Positions 13,776 to 20,850 of a DNA stretch of 33,575 bases are shown here, in pieces. Origin of the DNA: an uncultured Elusimicrobiales bacterium (GTDB lineage: Bacteria > Elusimicrobiota > Elusimicrobia > Elusimicrobiales > Elusimicrobiaceae); the NCBI GenBank assembly GCA_944326725.1, contig CALVFA010000056.1:1-33575 (forward strand). Direction: 5' to 3'. The position numbers and the translations under genes are program-made. A model generated the notes under the pieces. It had not been told where the DNA came from. It saw only the letters and a program-made list of their open reading frames with translations, and did not search any database. Each line of letters starts with the position of its first letter. Position 1 is the stretch's first letter.

Positions 13776-16571
13776 TTATTTGCGTTTCTTAGCCAACGCT
13801 TCTTTGGCGGCAGCCTGCGCAGCGGCCAAACGTGCTATAGGCACGCGGAACGGAGAGCAGGAAACGTAGCTGAAGCCTTCGCGGTGGCAGAACTCCACGC
13901 TTTCGGGGTCGCCGCCTTGTTCGCCGCAGATACCGATTTTGAGGTTCGGTTTAGACTCGCGGCCTTCGGCTACGGCGTGTTCAATGAGCATACCCACGCC
14001 GCGCTGATCCAGCGTCTGGAACGGATCGGCTTCCAATATGCCCTGCTTGAGGTATTCAGGCAGGAAAGCACCGATATCATCGCGGGAGAAACCGAACGTC
14101 ATCTGCGTCAAGTCATTGGTGCCGAAAGAGAAGAAATCCGCTTCCTGCGCCACTTCGTAAGCCAAGACCGCAGCGCGCGGAATTTCAATCATCGTGCCGA
14201 CGGAGAAGTTGAGCTTTTTGACTTTGGTCTTTGCCACCACTTCTTCATAGACTTTGCGGATAATTTCTTTTTGTTTGACGATTTCGTTGACGTCGCAGGT
14301 CAGCGGAATCATCACTTCTGGTACGGCTTTGACGCCTTCTTTAATCAGCTCGGCCGCCGCTTCAAAAATAGCGCGGGACTGCATTTCCGTAATCTCCGGA
14401 TAGGTCACACCCAAGCGGATACCGCGGTGGCCCATCATTGGGTTGACTTCGTGCAGGCCGGCGGCGCGTTCCTGGAAGGTTCTGGCGTCAATGCCCAGGG
14501 CCTGGGCCAGCTCTTGCTGTTTAGCCAGCAGGGTAGGCACAAACTCGTGCAAGGGGGGGTCCATCAAGCGAATGGTCACGCTGTAAGGCGCCATGGCTTT
14601 AATGGTGGCTTTAATGTTCTTCTTCATGTACGGGAAAAGCTCATTAACGGCCGCCTTGCGTTCGGCTTCGTTGCCGGACAAAATCATCTTGCGCAAAATG
14701 AACAACGGCTCATCGGAGTTTTTGCCGTAGAACATGTGCTCAATGCGGAACAGGCCAATGCCTTCTGCACCGAATTTGCGCGCGTTGGCGGCGTCTTCGG
14801 GCGTGTCGGCGTTGGCGCGCACTTTCATCGTGCGTACAGAGTCTGCCAACTTGAGGAAAGCGGCCAGGTTTTTGTTGCCTTCGCCGGCTTCCAACATTTT
14901 CAACGCGCCGTCATACACCCAGCCTTTGGTGCCGTTTAAGGTCAAAAAGTCGCCTTCTTTAAAGGTTTTGCCGCCCATTTTGACGGTCTTTTTGGCGGTG
15001 TTGAGTTCCAATTCGCTGCAGCCTACAATGCAGCATTTGCCCCAGCCGCGGGCCACTAAGGCCGCGTGGGAGGTCATACCGCCGCGCTGCGTCAAGATAC
15101 CGGCTGCGGCGCGCATACCTTCAATGTCTTCGGGGTTGGTTTCTTCGCGGATTAAAATGGCGTTTTCTCCGGCGGCCTGCAATTTGATAGCGTCATCAGA
15201 GGTGAACACGATTTTGCCGCTGGCTCCGCCCGGGCCCGCCGGCAAGCCTTTGGCAATGGGTTTGGCCTGGGCTTCGGCTTTGGGGTCAATGGCGGGCAGC
15301 AACAGCTCGCCCAATTGGTGCGGGGTCACGCGCAGGACAGCCGTTTCCTTATTAATAAGGTGTTCTTTAAGCATATCCAGCGCCATTTGCACCGCAGCCG
15401 TGCCGTTGCGTTTGCCTACGCGGCACTGCAACATCCACAGGCGGCCGTGTTCAATGGTAAATTCAATATCCAGCATGTCATGGAAATGTTTTTCCAGACG
15501 TTTTTGAATGGTGTCCAACTCTTTGTACACTTTGGGCATCACTTTTTCCAGCGTGGGCAAGTGGGCCGAGTGGGCGTTGGCAGACCATTTGTTCATCGGG
15601 GAGGGGGTGCGGATACCGGCCACCACGTCTTCTCCCTGGGCGTTGATTAAGTATTCGCCGTAGAAATGGCTGTCGCCGTTGCCCGGGTTGCGGGTAAAGG
15701 CCACGCCGGTGGCGGAAGTGTCGCCCATGTTGCCAAACACCATGGTTTGCACGTTGACGGCGGTGCCCCAATCGTGCGGAATGTTTTCAATGTTGCGGTA
15801 AGCGATGGCGCGTTTGCCGTTCCAAGAAGCAAACACCGCGCCGATGGCGCCCCAAAGCTGTTCGGTCGGGTCGTCGGGGAATTCTTTGCCCAATACTTTT
15901 TTGACCGTTTTCTTAAATTCTACGCACAGTTTTTTCAGCTCCTGCGCCGGAATGCCGGTGTCGTCTTTGACGCCCAGTTTGGCTTTTACTTCGCCCATCA
16001 TGCCGTCTAAGATTTTGCGGATTCCTTCGCCGTCTTTGGGCTCAATGCCGGCGGCTTTTTCCATCACTACGTCGGAATACATCATAATCAAGCGGCGGTA
16101 AGCGTCATAGACAAAGCGCTCGTCGCCGGTTTTGGCAATCATGCCCGGAATGGTTTTTTCCGTCAGACCGATGTTTAAAATCGTTTCCATCATGCCCGGC
16201 ATGGAAGCGCGCGCGCCGGAGCGTACGGACACCAAGAGCGGGTTTTTGTCAGAGCCAAATTCTTTTTTGGTCAGTTTTTCCACTTTTTTGAGGTTGGCTT
16301 CCACATCGGCTTTTAAAGTTTTGGGATAGGTCTTTTTGTTGTTCCAGTAGTAGGTGCAGACTTCGGTGGTAATGGTAAATCCCGGAGGGACGGGCAGTTT
16401 CAGCTGGCCTGCCATTTCCGCCAGGTTGGCGCCTTTGCCGCCCAACAGTTCTTTCATTTTTCCGTTTCCGTCGGCTTTGCCGCCGCCGAAAGCATATACC
16501 ATTTTAACGGATTTTTTTGCCGCCGGTTTAACAGCTTTTTTGGCGGTCTTTTTTACAGTTTTCTTTGCCAT
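13776..16571 (-). CDS. ppdK: Pyruvate, phosphate dikinase
   Basis: A 931-residue cytoplasmic enzyme interconverting pyruvate + ATP + Pi and PEP + AMP + PPi; in anaerobes it often works in the glycolytic direction. The ATP-grasp domain includes GGKGANLAEM and SVRSGARASMPGMMETILN. The swivelling phosphohistidine domain has GGMTSHAALVARG with His502. The PEP-binding barrel ends in GICGEQGGDPESVEFC (Cys882), where many homologues read GEHGG. Residues 1-23 are an extra Lys/Ala-rich tail (repeated KKTAKKAVKPAAKK-type sequence) not found in standard PPDK. The gene is flanked by its own promoter and terminator. GGAG lies 13 nt upstream of the ATG. Confidence 0.97.
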   Translation of the reverse strand: MAKKTVKKTAKKAVKPAAKKSVKMVYAFGGGKADGNGKMKELLGGKGANLAEMAGQLKLPVPPGFTITTEVCTYYWNNKKTYPKTLKADVEANLKKVEKLTKKEFGSDKNPLLVSVRSGARASMPGMMETILNIGLTEKTIPGMIAKTGDERFVYDAYRRLIMMYSDVVMEKAAGIEPKDGEGIRKILDGMMGEVKAKLGVKDDTGIPAQELKKLCVEFKKTVKKVLGKEFPDDPTEQLWGAIGAVFASWNGKRAIAYRNIENIPHDWGTAVNVQTMVFGNMGDTSATGVAFTRNPGNGDSHFYGEYLINAQGEDVVAGIRTPSPMNKWSANAHSAHLPTLEKVMPKVYKELDTIQKRLEKHFHDMLDIEFTIEHGRLWMLQCRVGKRNGTAAVQMALDMLKEHLINKETAVLRVTPHQLGELLLPAIDPKAEAQAKPIAKGLPAGPGGASGKIVFTSDDAIKLQAAGENAILIREETNPEDIEGMRAAAGILTQRGGMTSHAALVARGWGKCCIVGCSELELNTAKKTVKMGGKTFKEGDFLTLNGTKGWVYDGALKMLEAGEGNKNLAAFLKLADSVRTMKVRANADTPEDAANARKFGAEGIGLFRIEHMFYGKNSDEPLFILRKMILSGNEAERKAAVNELFPYMKKNIKATIKAMAPYSVTIRLMDPPLHEFVPTLLAKQQELAQALGIDARTFQERAAGLHEVNPMMGHRGIRLGVTYPEITEMQSRAIFEAAAELIKEGVKAVPEVMIPLTCDVNEIVKQKEIIRKVYEEVVAKTKVKKLNFSVGTMIEIPRAAVLAYEVAQEADFFSFGTNDLTQMTFGFSRDDIGAFLPEYLKQGILEADPFQTLDQRGVGMLIEHAVAEGRESKPNLKIGICGEQGGDPESVEFCHREGFSYVSCSPFRVPIARLAAAQAAAKEALAKKRK

Positions 16572-16650
16572 TGTGTTTATTTTCTCCGTAAAGAATAGCG
16601 TGCGGGGCCTTACAACACCCCGTAAAACAGGTTTTGCACTTTCATATTGT

Positions 16651-16656
16651 ATTATA
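16651..16656 (-). promoter_or_regulatory. -10 box of the ppdK promoter
   Basis: A perfect TATAAT on the minus strand in an AT-rich region. The leader is about 75 nt and contains a CGGGG/CCCCG hairpin. The -35 region is only weakly matched. Confidence 0.5.
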
Positions 16657-16718
16657 TTTCCTATTTAAAGAAAAGAATTTTTTTTAAGAAGCTAAAAACT
16701 GCTTTATTTAACCCCTCA

Positions 16719-16830
16719 TGGGTCCTAGGACCTAATGGGAAATGGGCCTTTGTTTCAAAAAAATACAGGTCTGGCCCAGGTTAAAGGCATGGGCCTAAAA
16801 AATGCCTCTTTTTGGGCCCAATGACCCTGG
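16719..16830. repeat. GGCC-rich cluster of inverted repeats
   Basis: This non-coding stretch has repeated GGGCC/GGCCC blocks, the perfect palindrome GGTCCTAGGACC (16721-16732), the hairpin AGGCAT/ATGCCT and flanking GGGTC/GACCC ends. Read on the minus strand, 16827-16757 resembles the hairpin at 23177-23220: GGGTC, a GGCC block, GGCATTTT, AGGCCCA, then ACC-TGT and a T run. It fills much of the 330-nt gap between ppdK and the small ORF at 16903. It may be a small dispersed repeat or part of a structured RNA. Confidence 0.5.
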
Positions 16831-16902
16831 TGGTTTTTCTTCGTAAAAGTTATTCTGTTAGTAAGAGAAGCAAAGAAAACCCAAAGCCGTATGGGGGCAG
16901 TT

Positions 16903-17079
16903 ATGAAACATAATACTATGGTCATGACCCGCAAAGTACAAGTAATTAAAAAACGCCGCTTGGAGCGTGAAATCAGCTGGGTCAAACGTGAATTTAAAGA
17001 TTTTAAAACATTAAATGACATTGAACTATACAACACCGAACGGTACGCCAGCCTGCATTTAGGCGTCAGCTTTATCTGA
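16903..17079 (+). CDS. Small basic protein of unknown function
   Basis: A 58-residue ORF (Met-Lys-His-Asn start) rich in Lys, Arg and Glu, with a predicted helical core RKVQVIKKRRLEREISWVKR. I do not recognise a family. Codon choice (AAA, GAA, CGC/CGT, ATT) matches neighbouring genes. ATG 16903 is chosen because GGGGG lies 5 nt upstream; an in-frame ATG at 16891 has no ribosome-binding site. A strong terminator follows 30 nt after the stop, which supports a real transcript. The positive charge would allow nucleic-acid binding, but that is speculation. Confidence 0.5.
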   Translation: MKHNTMVMTRKVQVIKKRRLEREISWVKREFKDFKTLNDIELYNTERYASLHLGVSFI

Positions 17080-17108
17080 TTTTTTTCATACCTCCTCCTC
17101 AAAACCCT

Positions 17109-17150
17109 CACCCGCCGGGCCTATAACCCTCCCGGCGGGTGTTCCTTTTT
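17109..17150 (+). terminator. Intrinsic terminator after the small ORF
   Basis: An 11-bp perfect GC-rich stem CACCCGCCGGG / CCCGGCGGGTG (17109-17119, 17131-17141) with an 11-nt loop, followed by TTCCTTTTT. Confidence 0.88.
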
Positions 17151-17299
17151 ATTGTGTGGAAAAATGGCATTCTTCTTTTTAAAAGGGTTTTTTGGGGGGC
17201 ACAGTAACACTATAAACGTCAGTGGCATTTGAAAATGCGCTTAAAGGCCAACGGCTAGACATACGCGCCGCCGCAACAGAGCCGCGGCTCCTTTTAATT
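17151..17299. other. Non-coding stretch upstream of the rpsO promoters
   Basis: No convincing gene is visible. It contains a T-rich/G-run segment (TTTTTTGGGGGG near 17190) and the perfect 12-bp palindrome GAGCCG-CGGCTC (17279-17290), 10 bp before the first rpsO promoter. The palindrome could be a regulator site. Confidence 0.3.
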
Positions 17300-17308
17300 T
17301 GCTATACT
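17300..17308 (+). promoter_or_regulatory. Extended -10 promoter P1 upstream of rpsO
   Basis: TG-C-TATACT is an extended -10 box. The predicted start is near 17315, i.e. at the foot of the terminator hairpin at 17314-17347. No recognisable -35 box. Confidence 0.5.
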
Positions 17309-17313
17309 ATATA

Positions 17314-17352
17314 AAAGCCAAAGGGCAGGGGTATGCTCTTGGGCTTTTTTTT
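17314..17352 (+). terminator. Terminator or attenuator hairpin between two rpsO promoters
   Basis: A 14-position stem (17314-17327 with 17334-17347) with one mismatch and one G-T pair, a GGGGTA loop and an uninterrupted run of eight T. It could end an upstream RNA, or make P1 yield only a hairpin RNA of about 38 nt. Confidence 0.7.
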
Positions 17353-17360
17353 GGTATAAT
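17352..17360 (+). promoter_or_regulatory. Extended -10 promoter P2 of rpsO-pnp
   Basis: TG-G-TATAAT is a perfect extended -10 box directly after the T run of the hairpin. The predicted start is near 17367, giving a 108-nt rpsO leader. Confidence 0.65.
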
Positions 17361-17366
17361 AAACTG

Positions 17367-17474
17367 TACTCTAGTACAAAAAACTAAAAAGGAGAAGGTT
17401 GGACTCCGGCTCGGCGTTTTCTAAGGAGATGGGACGCTTGGTCGTTACAGTTTTCAACCTAAGTGTAAAATAAA
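17367..17474 (+). promoter_or_regulatory. Structured rpsO leader, possible S15 autoregulatory site
   Basis: The leader has AGGTTG (17396-17401) able to pair with CAACCT (17455-17460), enclosing smaller pairings such as CTCC with GGAG. AAGGAG occurs 46 nt before the ATG, but no Shine-Dalgarno lies in the last 15 nt. S15 autoregulates through leader structures in several bacterial groups. That this one does so is inference. Confidence 0.35.
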
Positions 17475-17744
17475 ATGGTACTTTCCGTACAAGACAGAAA
17501 AGACATTATCGGTAAATTTCAGAGCAGCCCCAATGATACCGGCTCTGCCGCCGTGCAGATTGCTTTGATTACCGAACGCATCAGCTACATTTCCAATCAC
17601 CTCAAAGCCAACCCGAAAGACTTTGCCGGCGAACGCGGCCTAAATAAACTGGTCGGCCAGCGCAAACGCTTGCTCGCTTATTTGAAGAAATCTGATTTCG
17701 CCAAATACCAGCAAGTGACCAAAGAACTCAAATTGAGGAAATAG
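17475..17744 (+). CDS. rpsO: 30S ribosomal protein S15
   Basis: An 89-residue primary 16S rRNA-binding protein of the small subunit. Conserved family stretches are GSAAVQIALITERISYISNHLK (about 23-44) and GLNKLVGQRKRLLAYLKKSD (about 55-74), with the expected full length. It is followed 5 nt later by pnp, the classic rpsO-pnp pair. There is no Shine-Dalgarno immediately upstream, while a structured leader with two tandem promoters precedes it. Confidence 0.98.
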   Translation: MVLSVQDRKDIIGKFQSSPNDTGSAAVQIALITERISYISNHLKANPKDFAGERGLNKLVGQRKRLLAYLKKSDFAKYQQVTKELKLRK

Positions 17745-17749
17745 TTTTC

Positions 17750-19861
17750 ATGGAAAATTTCAACCATAAGTTTGACATCCACTCTCTAGATGTGGAAGTC
17801 GGCGGTCAGACGCTGAATCTGCAAACGGGTTTAATTGCCCGCCAGTCTGACGGCGCCGTCATGGTCACCTGGGGCGACACCAAAGTGCTCGCCACCGCTG
17901 TGTGCACCAAAGAACAAAAACCGGGCATTTCCGATTTTATGCCCTTGACCGTCAATTATAAAGAACGCACCTATGCCGCCGGCAAAATCCCAGGCGGCTT
18001 TTTTAAGCGTGAAGGCCGCGCCAGCAAGAAAGAAACCCTTTCTTCGCGCATTATTGACCGCACGCTGCGCCCGATTTTCCCGGAAGGTTTCGCCTGCGAA
18101 ACCAATGTGACGGCGATGGTGCTCTCTTCCGATGATTTGCACGGCTCTGATGTAATCAGCGTGTTGGCCTCTTCGGCCGCGCTGGTGATTTCTTCCATTC
18201 CGTTTAACGAGCCTGTCGCCGCGGTGCGCATTGGCCGCATTAACGGGCAATACATCGTCAACCCCACCAAACCCCAGGAAGCAGAATGTGACATGGACCT
18301 GGTCATCGCCGGTTCTGCACAAGGCCTTTTGATGGTGGAAGGCGGCGCCAAAGAAGTGGAAGAAGAAGCCATCATTAAAGCCATGGAAGTGGCCAAGCCG
18401 GAAATTGACAAAATGTGCGCCGTACAGCTTAAACTGCGCGAACTTTGCGGCAAGCCTAAATTTCCGTATGTGGTGGAAAAACTGCCGCAGGAAGTGGCTG
18501 AGTTGGCTAACGGCAAATTCCGCCAGGAAGCCCGCACCATTTTGCACGCCTTTTCTGACAAACAAACCCGCGACACCCAGGTGGCCCAGCTCAAAGCTTC
18601 TTTTACCGAAGAGCTGACCCCGACCTATGGCGACAATGCCGCCACCTATGCAGCCGTTGCGCTGGAAAACATTATGTATGAAGAATCCCGCAACATGGTG
18701 CTGCACGAAGGCGTGCGCGTGGACGGACGCAAACCCGAAGAAATCCGCCCCTTGAGCTCCATGGTGGGCCTCTTGCCCCGCGCTCATGGTTCTGCGCTCT
18801 TTACGCGCGGCCAAACGCAGTCTTTGGCGGTGTGCACCTTGGGTACGCCAGACGATCAGCAAATGGTGGAAGGGTTGGACGAAACCACCTATGAACGCTT
18901 TATGCTGCACTACAACTTCCCGGGCTTTGCCACGGGCGAATGCAAACCGGACCGCAGCCCCGGCCGCCGCGAAATCGGCCATGGGGAATTGGCGCGCCGC
19001 GCTTTGATGCCCCTCTTGCCCAGCGAAGAGGAATTCCCTTATACTATCCGCGTAGTGTCTGATATTATGGAGTCCAACGGCTCCTCCTCCATGGCCAGCG
19101 TCTGCGGCGGCAGCTTGTCGCTCTTTGACGCGGGCGTGCCGATGAAAGCGGCCTGCTCCGGTATTGCCATGGGCGCCATTTCGGGCGAGGGCAAATTCGT
19201 CGTCCTGTCCGATATTATGGGCTTGGAAGACCACTTGGGCGATATGGACTTTAAACTGACCGGTTCGCGCAAAGGTATTACGGCTTTCCAAATGGACGTA
19301 AAACTCAAAACCGGTATTCCTTTGGACATTTTGCGCCAGGCCATCGCGCAAGCGACCCGCGGCCGCATGCACATCATGGACCATATGGAAAAAACCATTG
19401 CTGCGCCGAAACAGAATGTTTCCCGCTTTGCCCCGGTCATTTTCAAGATGAAAATTGCCATAGACAAGATTGGCGCGTTAATCGGCCCCGGCGGAAAGAA
19501 CATTAAACGCATCACCGAATCTACCGACACCAAGATTGACATTGAAGAGGACGGTACGGTGACGATTGCCGCTTCCAACAGCGACAAATTGGACCAGGCC
19601 AAAGCCGAAATTGAAATGATGACGGCTGAAGCTGAAGTGGGCAAAATCTACAAAGGCAAAGTGGTGTCTATACAGCCCTTTGGCGCGTTTGTAGAAATTC
19701 TGCCCGGCAAAGACGGCTTGCTGCACATTTCCGAGATTGAAAAACACCGCATCAATAAAGTGGAAGACGTACTGCACTTGGGCGATATGGTAGAAGTCAA
19801 ATGTGTGGAAATTGACACCAACGGCAAAGTCCGCCTGTCCAGAAAAGTTCTGTTGAAATAG
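17750..19861 (+). CDS. pnp: Polyribonucleotide nucleotidyltransferase (PNPase)
   Basis: A 703-residue 3'-to-5' phosphorolytic exoribonuclease for mRNA turnover. The order is the first RNase PH domain (about 12-145, with GDTKVLATAV and YKERTYAAGKIPGGFFKREGR), a helical linker, the second, catalytic RNase PH domain (about 320-540, with FPGFATGECKPDRSPGRREIGHGELARRAL), a KH domain around IGALIGPGGKNIKRI, and an S1 domain from about 631 (GKVVSIQPFGAFVEILPGKDGLLHISE). Length and domain order are standard. The likely Shine-Dalgarno GAGGAA lies inside the end of rpsO, so the two genes are translationally close. An intrinsic terminator follows. Confidence 0.98.
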   Translation: MENFNHKFDIHSLDVEVGGQTLNLQTGLIARQSDGAVMVTWGDTKVLATAVCTKEQKPGISDFMPLTVNYKERTYAAGKIPGGFFKREGRASKKETLSSRIIDRTLRPIFPEGFACETNVTAMVLSSDDLHGSDVISVLASSAALVISSIPFNEPVAAVRIGRINGQYIVNPTKPQEAECDMDLVIAGSAQGLLMVEGGAKEVEEEAIIKAMEVAKPEIDKMCAVQLKLRELCGKPKFPYVVEKLPQEVAELANGKFRQEARTILHAFSDKQTRDTQVAQLKASFTEELTPTYGDNAATYAAVALENIMYEESRNMVLHEGVRVDGRKPEEIRPLSSMVGLLPRAHGSALFTRGQTQSLAVCTLGTPDDQQMVEGLDETTYERFMLHYNFPGFATGECKPDRSPGRREIGHGELARRALMPLLPSEEEFPYTIRVVSDIMESNGSSSMASVCGGSLSLFDAGVPMKAACSGIAMGAISGEGKFVVLSDIMGLEDHLGDMDFKLTGSRKGITAFQMDVKLKTGIPLDILRQAIAQATRGRMHIMDHMEKTIAAPKQNVSRFAPVIFKMKIAIDKIGALIGPGGKNIKRITESTDTKIDIEEDGTVTIAASNSDKLDQAKAEIEMMTAEAEVGKIYKGKVVSIQPFGAFVEILPGKDGLLHISEIEKHRINKVEDVLHLGDMVEVKCVEIDTNGKVRLSRKVLLK

Positions 19862-19883
19862 TTTCAAAGAACCCACAAAGCAT

Positions 19884-19917
19884 ATCCCCCGAGAAAATAT
19901 CTCGGGGGATTTTGTTT
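19884..19917 (+). terminator. Intrinsic terminator of rpsO-pnp
   Basis: An 11-bp perfect stem ATCCCCCGAGA / TCTCGGGGGAT with an AAATA loop, then TTTGTTT, 22 nt after the pnp stop. Confidence 0.92.
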
Positions 19918-19952
19918 AAGAAGTCCTATACGGGAAATAGGTCTTAAGTCTC

Positions 19953-19981
19953 TTGTTTCCCATTTATATTCCTGGTAAAGT
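19953..19981 (+). promoter_or_regulatory. Promoter of the secreted-protein gene at 20021
   Basis: TTGTTT (19953-19958), 17-bp spacer, TAAAGT (19976-19981), with an extended TG-G before the -10 box. The predicted leader is about 33 nt. Confidence 0.6.
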
Positions 19982-20020
19982 ATAAATAAGGCAGTTAATT
20001 TAAAAACTGGAGAGAAAATA

Positions 20021-20764
20021 ATGCGTGCAATATCCCATATCATGATTTTATTGTTGACTGCCGTATTAACAGCCCCTGTTTTTGCGGCACCTTTACAAGT
20101 AAAATTAGCAACACTGGATAAAGCTTTAGAACAAGCTCAGACAACCGCCCAAAGAGAACGTGTCTTGACTAAAGACGTTTCAGATTCTCTGGTAAAGCGT
20201 TTACTGCAAGACCATCCCCAGGCAAAAGTAATTTTCAACGCCGGACAAATTGCCAAACAAACGATGGTTTCCTGTGACCGAGATAATACAGAAGAAAGAA
20301 GTTATTACATCATCGTCATGGAACAAAACCGCACCCATTACTATCATCATTATTACTTGAATGAAAATAATAGCTTTTTTGTCGCCAACCGCCTCAATAA
20401 GCTGCAAACCGTAGAAGAAACTAACTGGATATCCAATCCCCAGCAAGGATATGAAAAAGCACAGCAAACAGCCATGCATATTGTCCAGCTTACAAAACGG
20501 GTTGCTGCGACTTATGCCTTTTTTGGCAACAATATCTTAGCTTTGGCGCAAGTTTATCCGTTGAATCGTATTACGGGCATTAGCGATGTGAAAGTAGAAC
20601 AAAAAATAGACCGCCAGGGTGATTATAATCCGTATGTGGAAATTATTAGTCTGTCTATCTCGCTTATTGATGGGACCTCTGCGCGCCACCGCTTTGCAGA
20701 TGCTTTCCCATATAACCACAATTTATATGATACGGAAATTTATCATTTTATACGTCCCCTGTAA
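20021..20764 (+). CDS. Secreted protein of unknown function
   Basis: A 247-residue protein with a signal peptide cleaved after about Ala23 (VFAAP), so periplasmic or outer-membrane-associated. I recognise no catalytic motif. The mature part starts with a Gln/Ala-rich helical stretch (about 28-60). A Tyr/His-rich segment (THYYHHYYLNENN, about 105-117) follows, and the C-terminus appears strand-rich (VEIISLSISLIDG). GGAGAG precedes the ATG at good distance. It is monocistronic, with its own promoter and terminator, between pnp and a secreted protease gene. Confidence 0.82.
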   Translation: MRAISHIMILLLTAVLTAPVFAAPLQVKLATLDKALEQAQTTAQRERVLTKDVSDSLVKRLLQDHPQAKVIFNAGQIAKQTMVSCDRDNTEERSYYIIVMEQNRTHYYHHYYLNENNSFFVANRLNKLQTVEETNWISNPQQGYEKAQQTAMHIVQLTKRVAATYAFFGNNILALAQVYPLNRITGISDVKVEQKIDRQGDYNPYVEIISLSISLIDGTSARHRFADAFPYNHNLYDTEIYHFIRPL

Positions 20765-20780
20765 TTTAGATTGTCCCTAT

Positions 20781-20818
20781 AAAACCCGGTGTTTTATGTA
20801 GGCGCCGGGTTTTTGTTT
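20781..20818 (+). terminator. Intrinsic terminator after the secreted-protein gene
   Basis: The stem AAAACCCGGTG / CGCCGGGTTTT has one G-T pair and is followed by TGTTTT. Its T tail overlaps the -35 box (20813-20818) of the next gene. Confidence 0.85.
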
Positions 20819-20841
20819 TCTCTGTCTAGATAAAGTACAAT
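20813..20841 (+). promoter_or_regulatory. Promoter of the lipoprotein protease gene, near-leaderless
   Basis: TTGTTT (20813-20818), 17-bp spacer, TACAAT (20836-20841). The -10 box ends 9 nt before the ATG at 20851, so the leader would be about 0-3 nt. There is no Shine-Dalgarno. Confidence 0.6.
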
Positions 20842-20850
20842 AAAGTCTAT

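Noticed and set aside
13884..14939. 351-codon plus-strand open frame
   Set aside because: Antisense to ppdK, which is unambiguous. The translation is low-complexity His/Phe/Ala with no recognisable motif.
16755..17111. Minus-strand open frame over the GGCC repeats and the small ORF
   Set aside because: No ribosome-binding site, composition unlike neighbours, and it reads through both the repeat cluster and the plus-strand ORF.
17831..19384. Long open frame of 517 codons on the minus strand
   Set aside because: It lies entirely antisense to pnp, has His/Phe/Gly-rich composition typical of complement frames of GC-biased coding DNA, and has no family resemblance.
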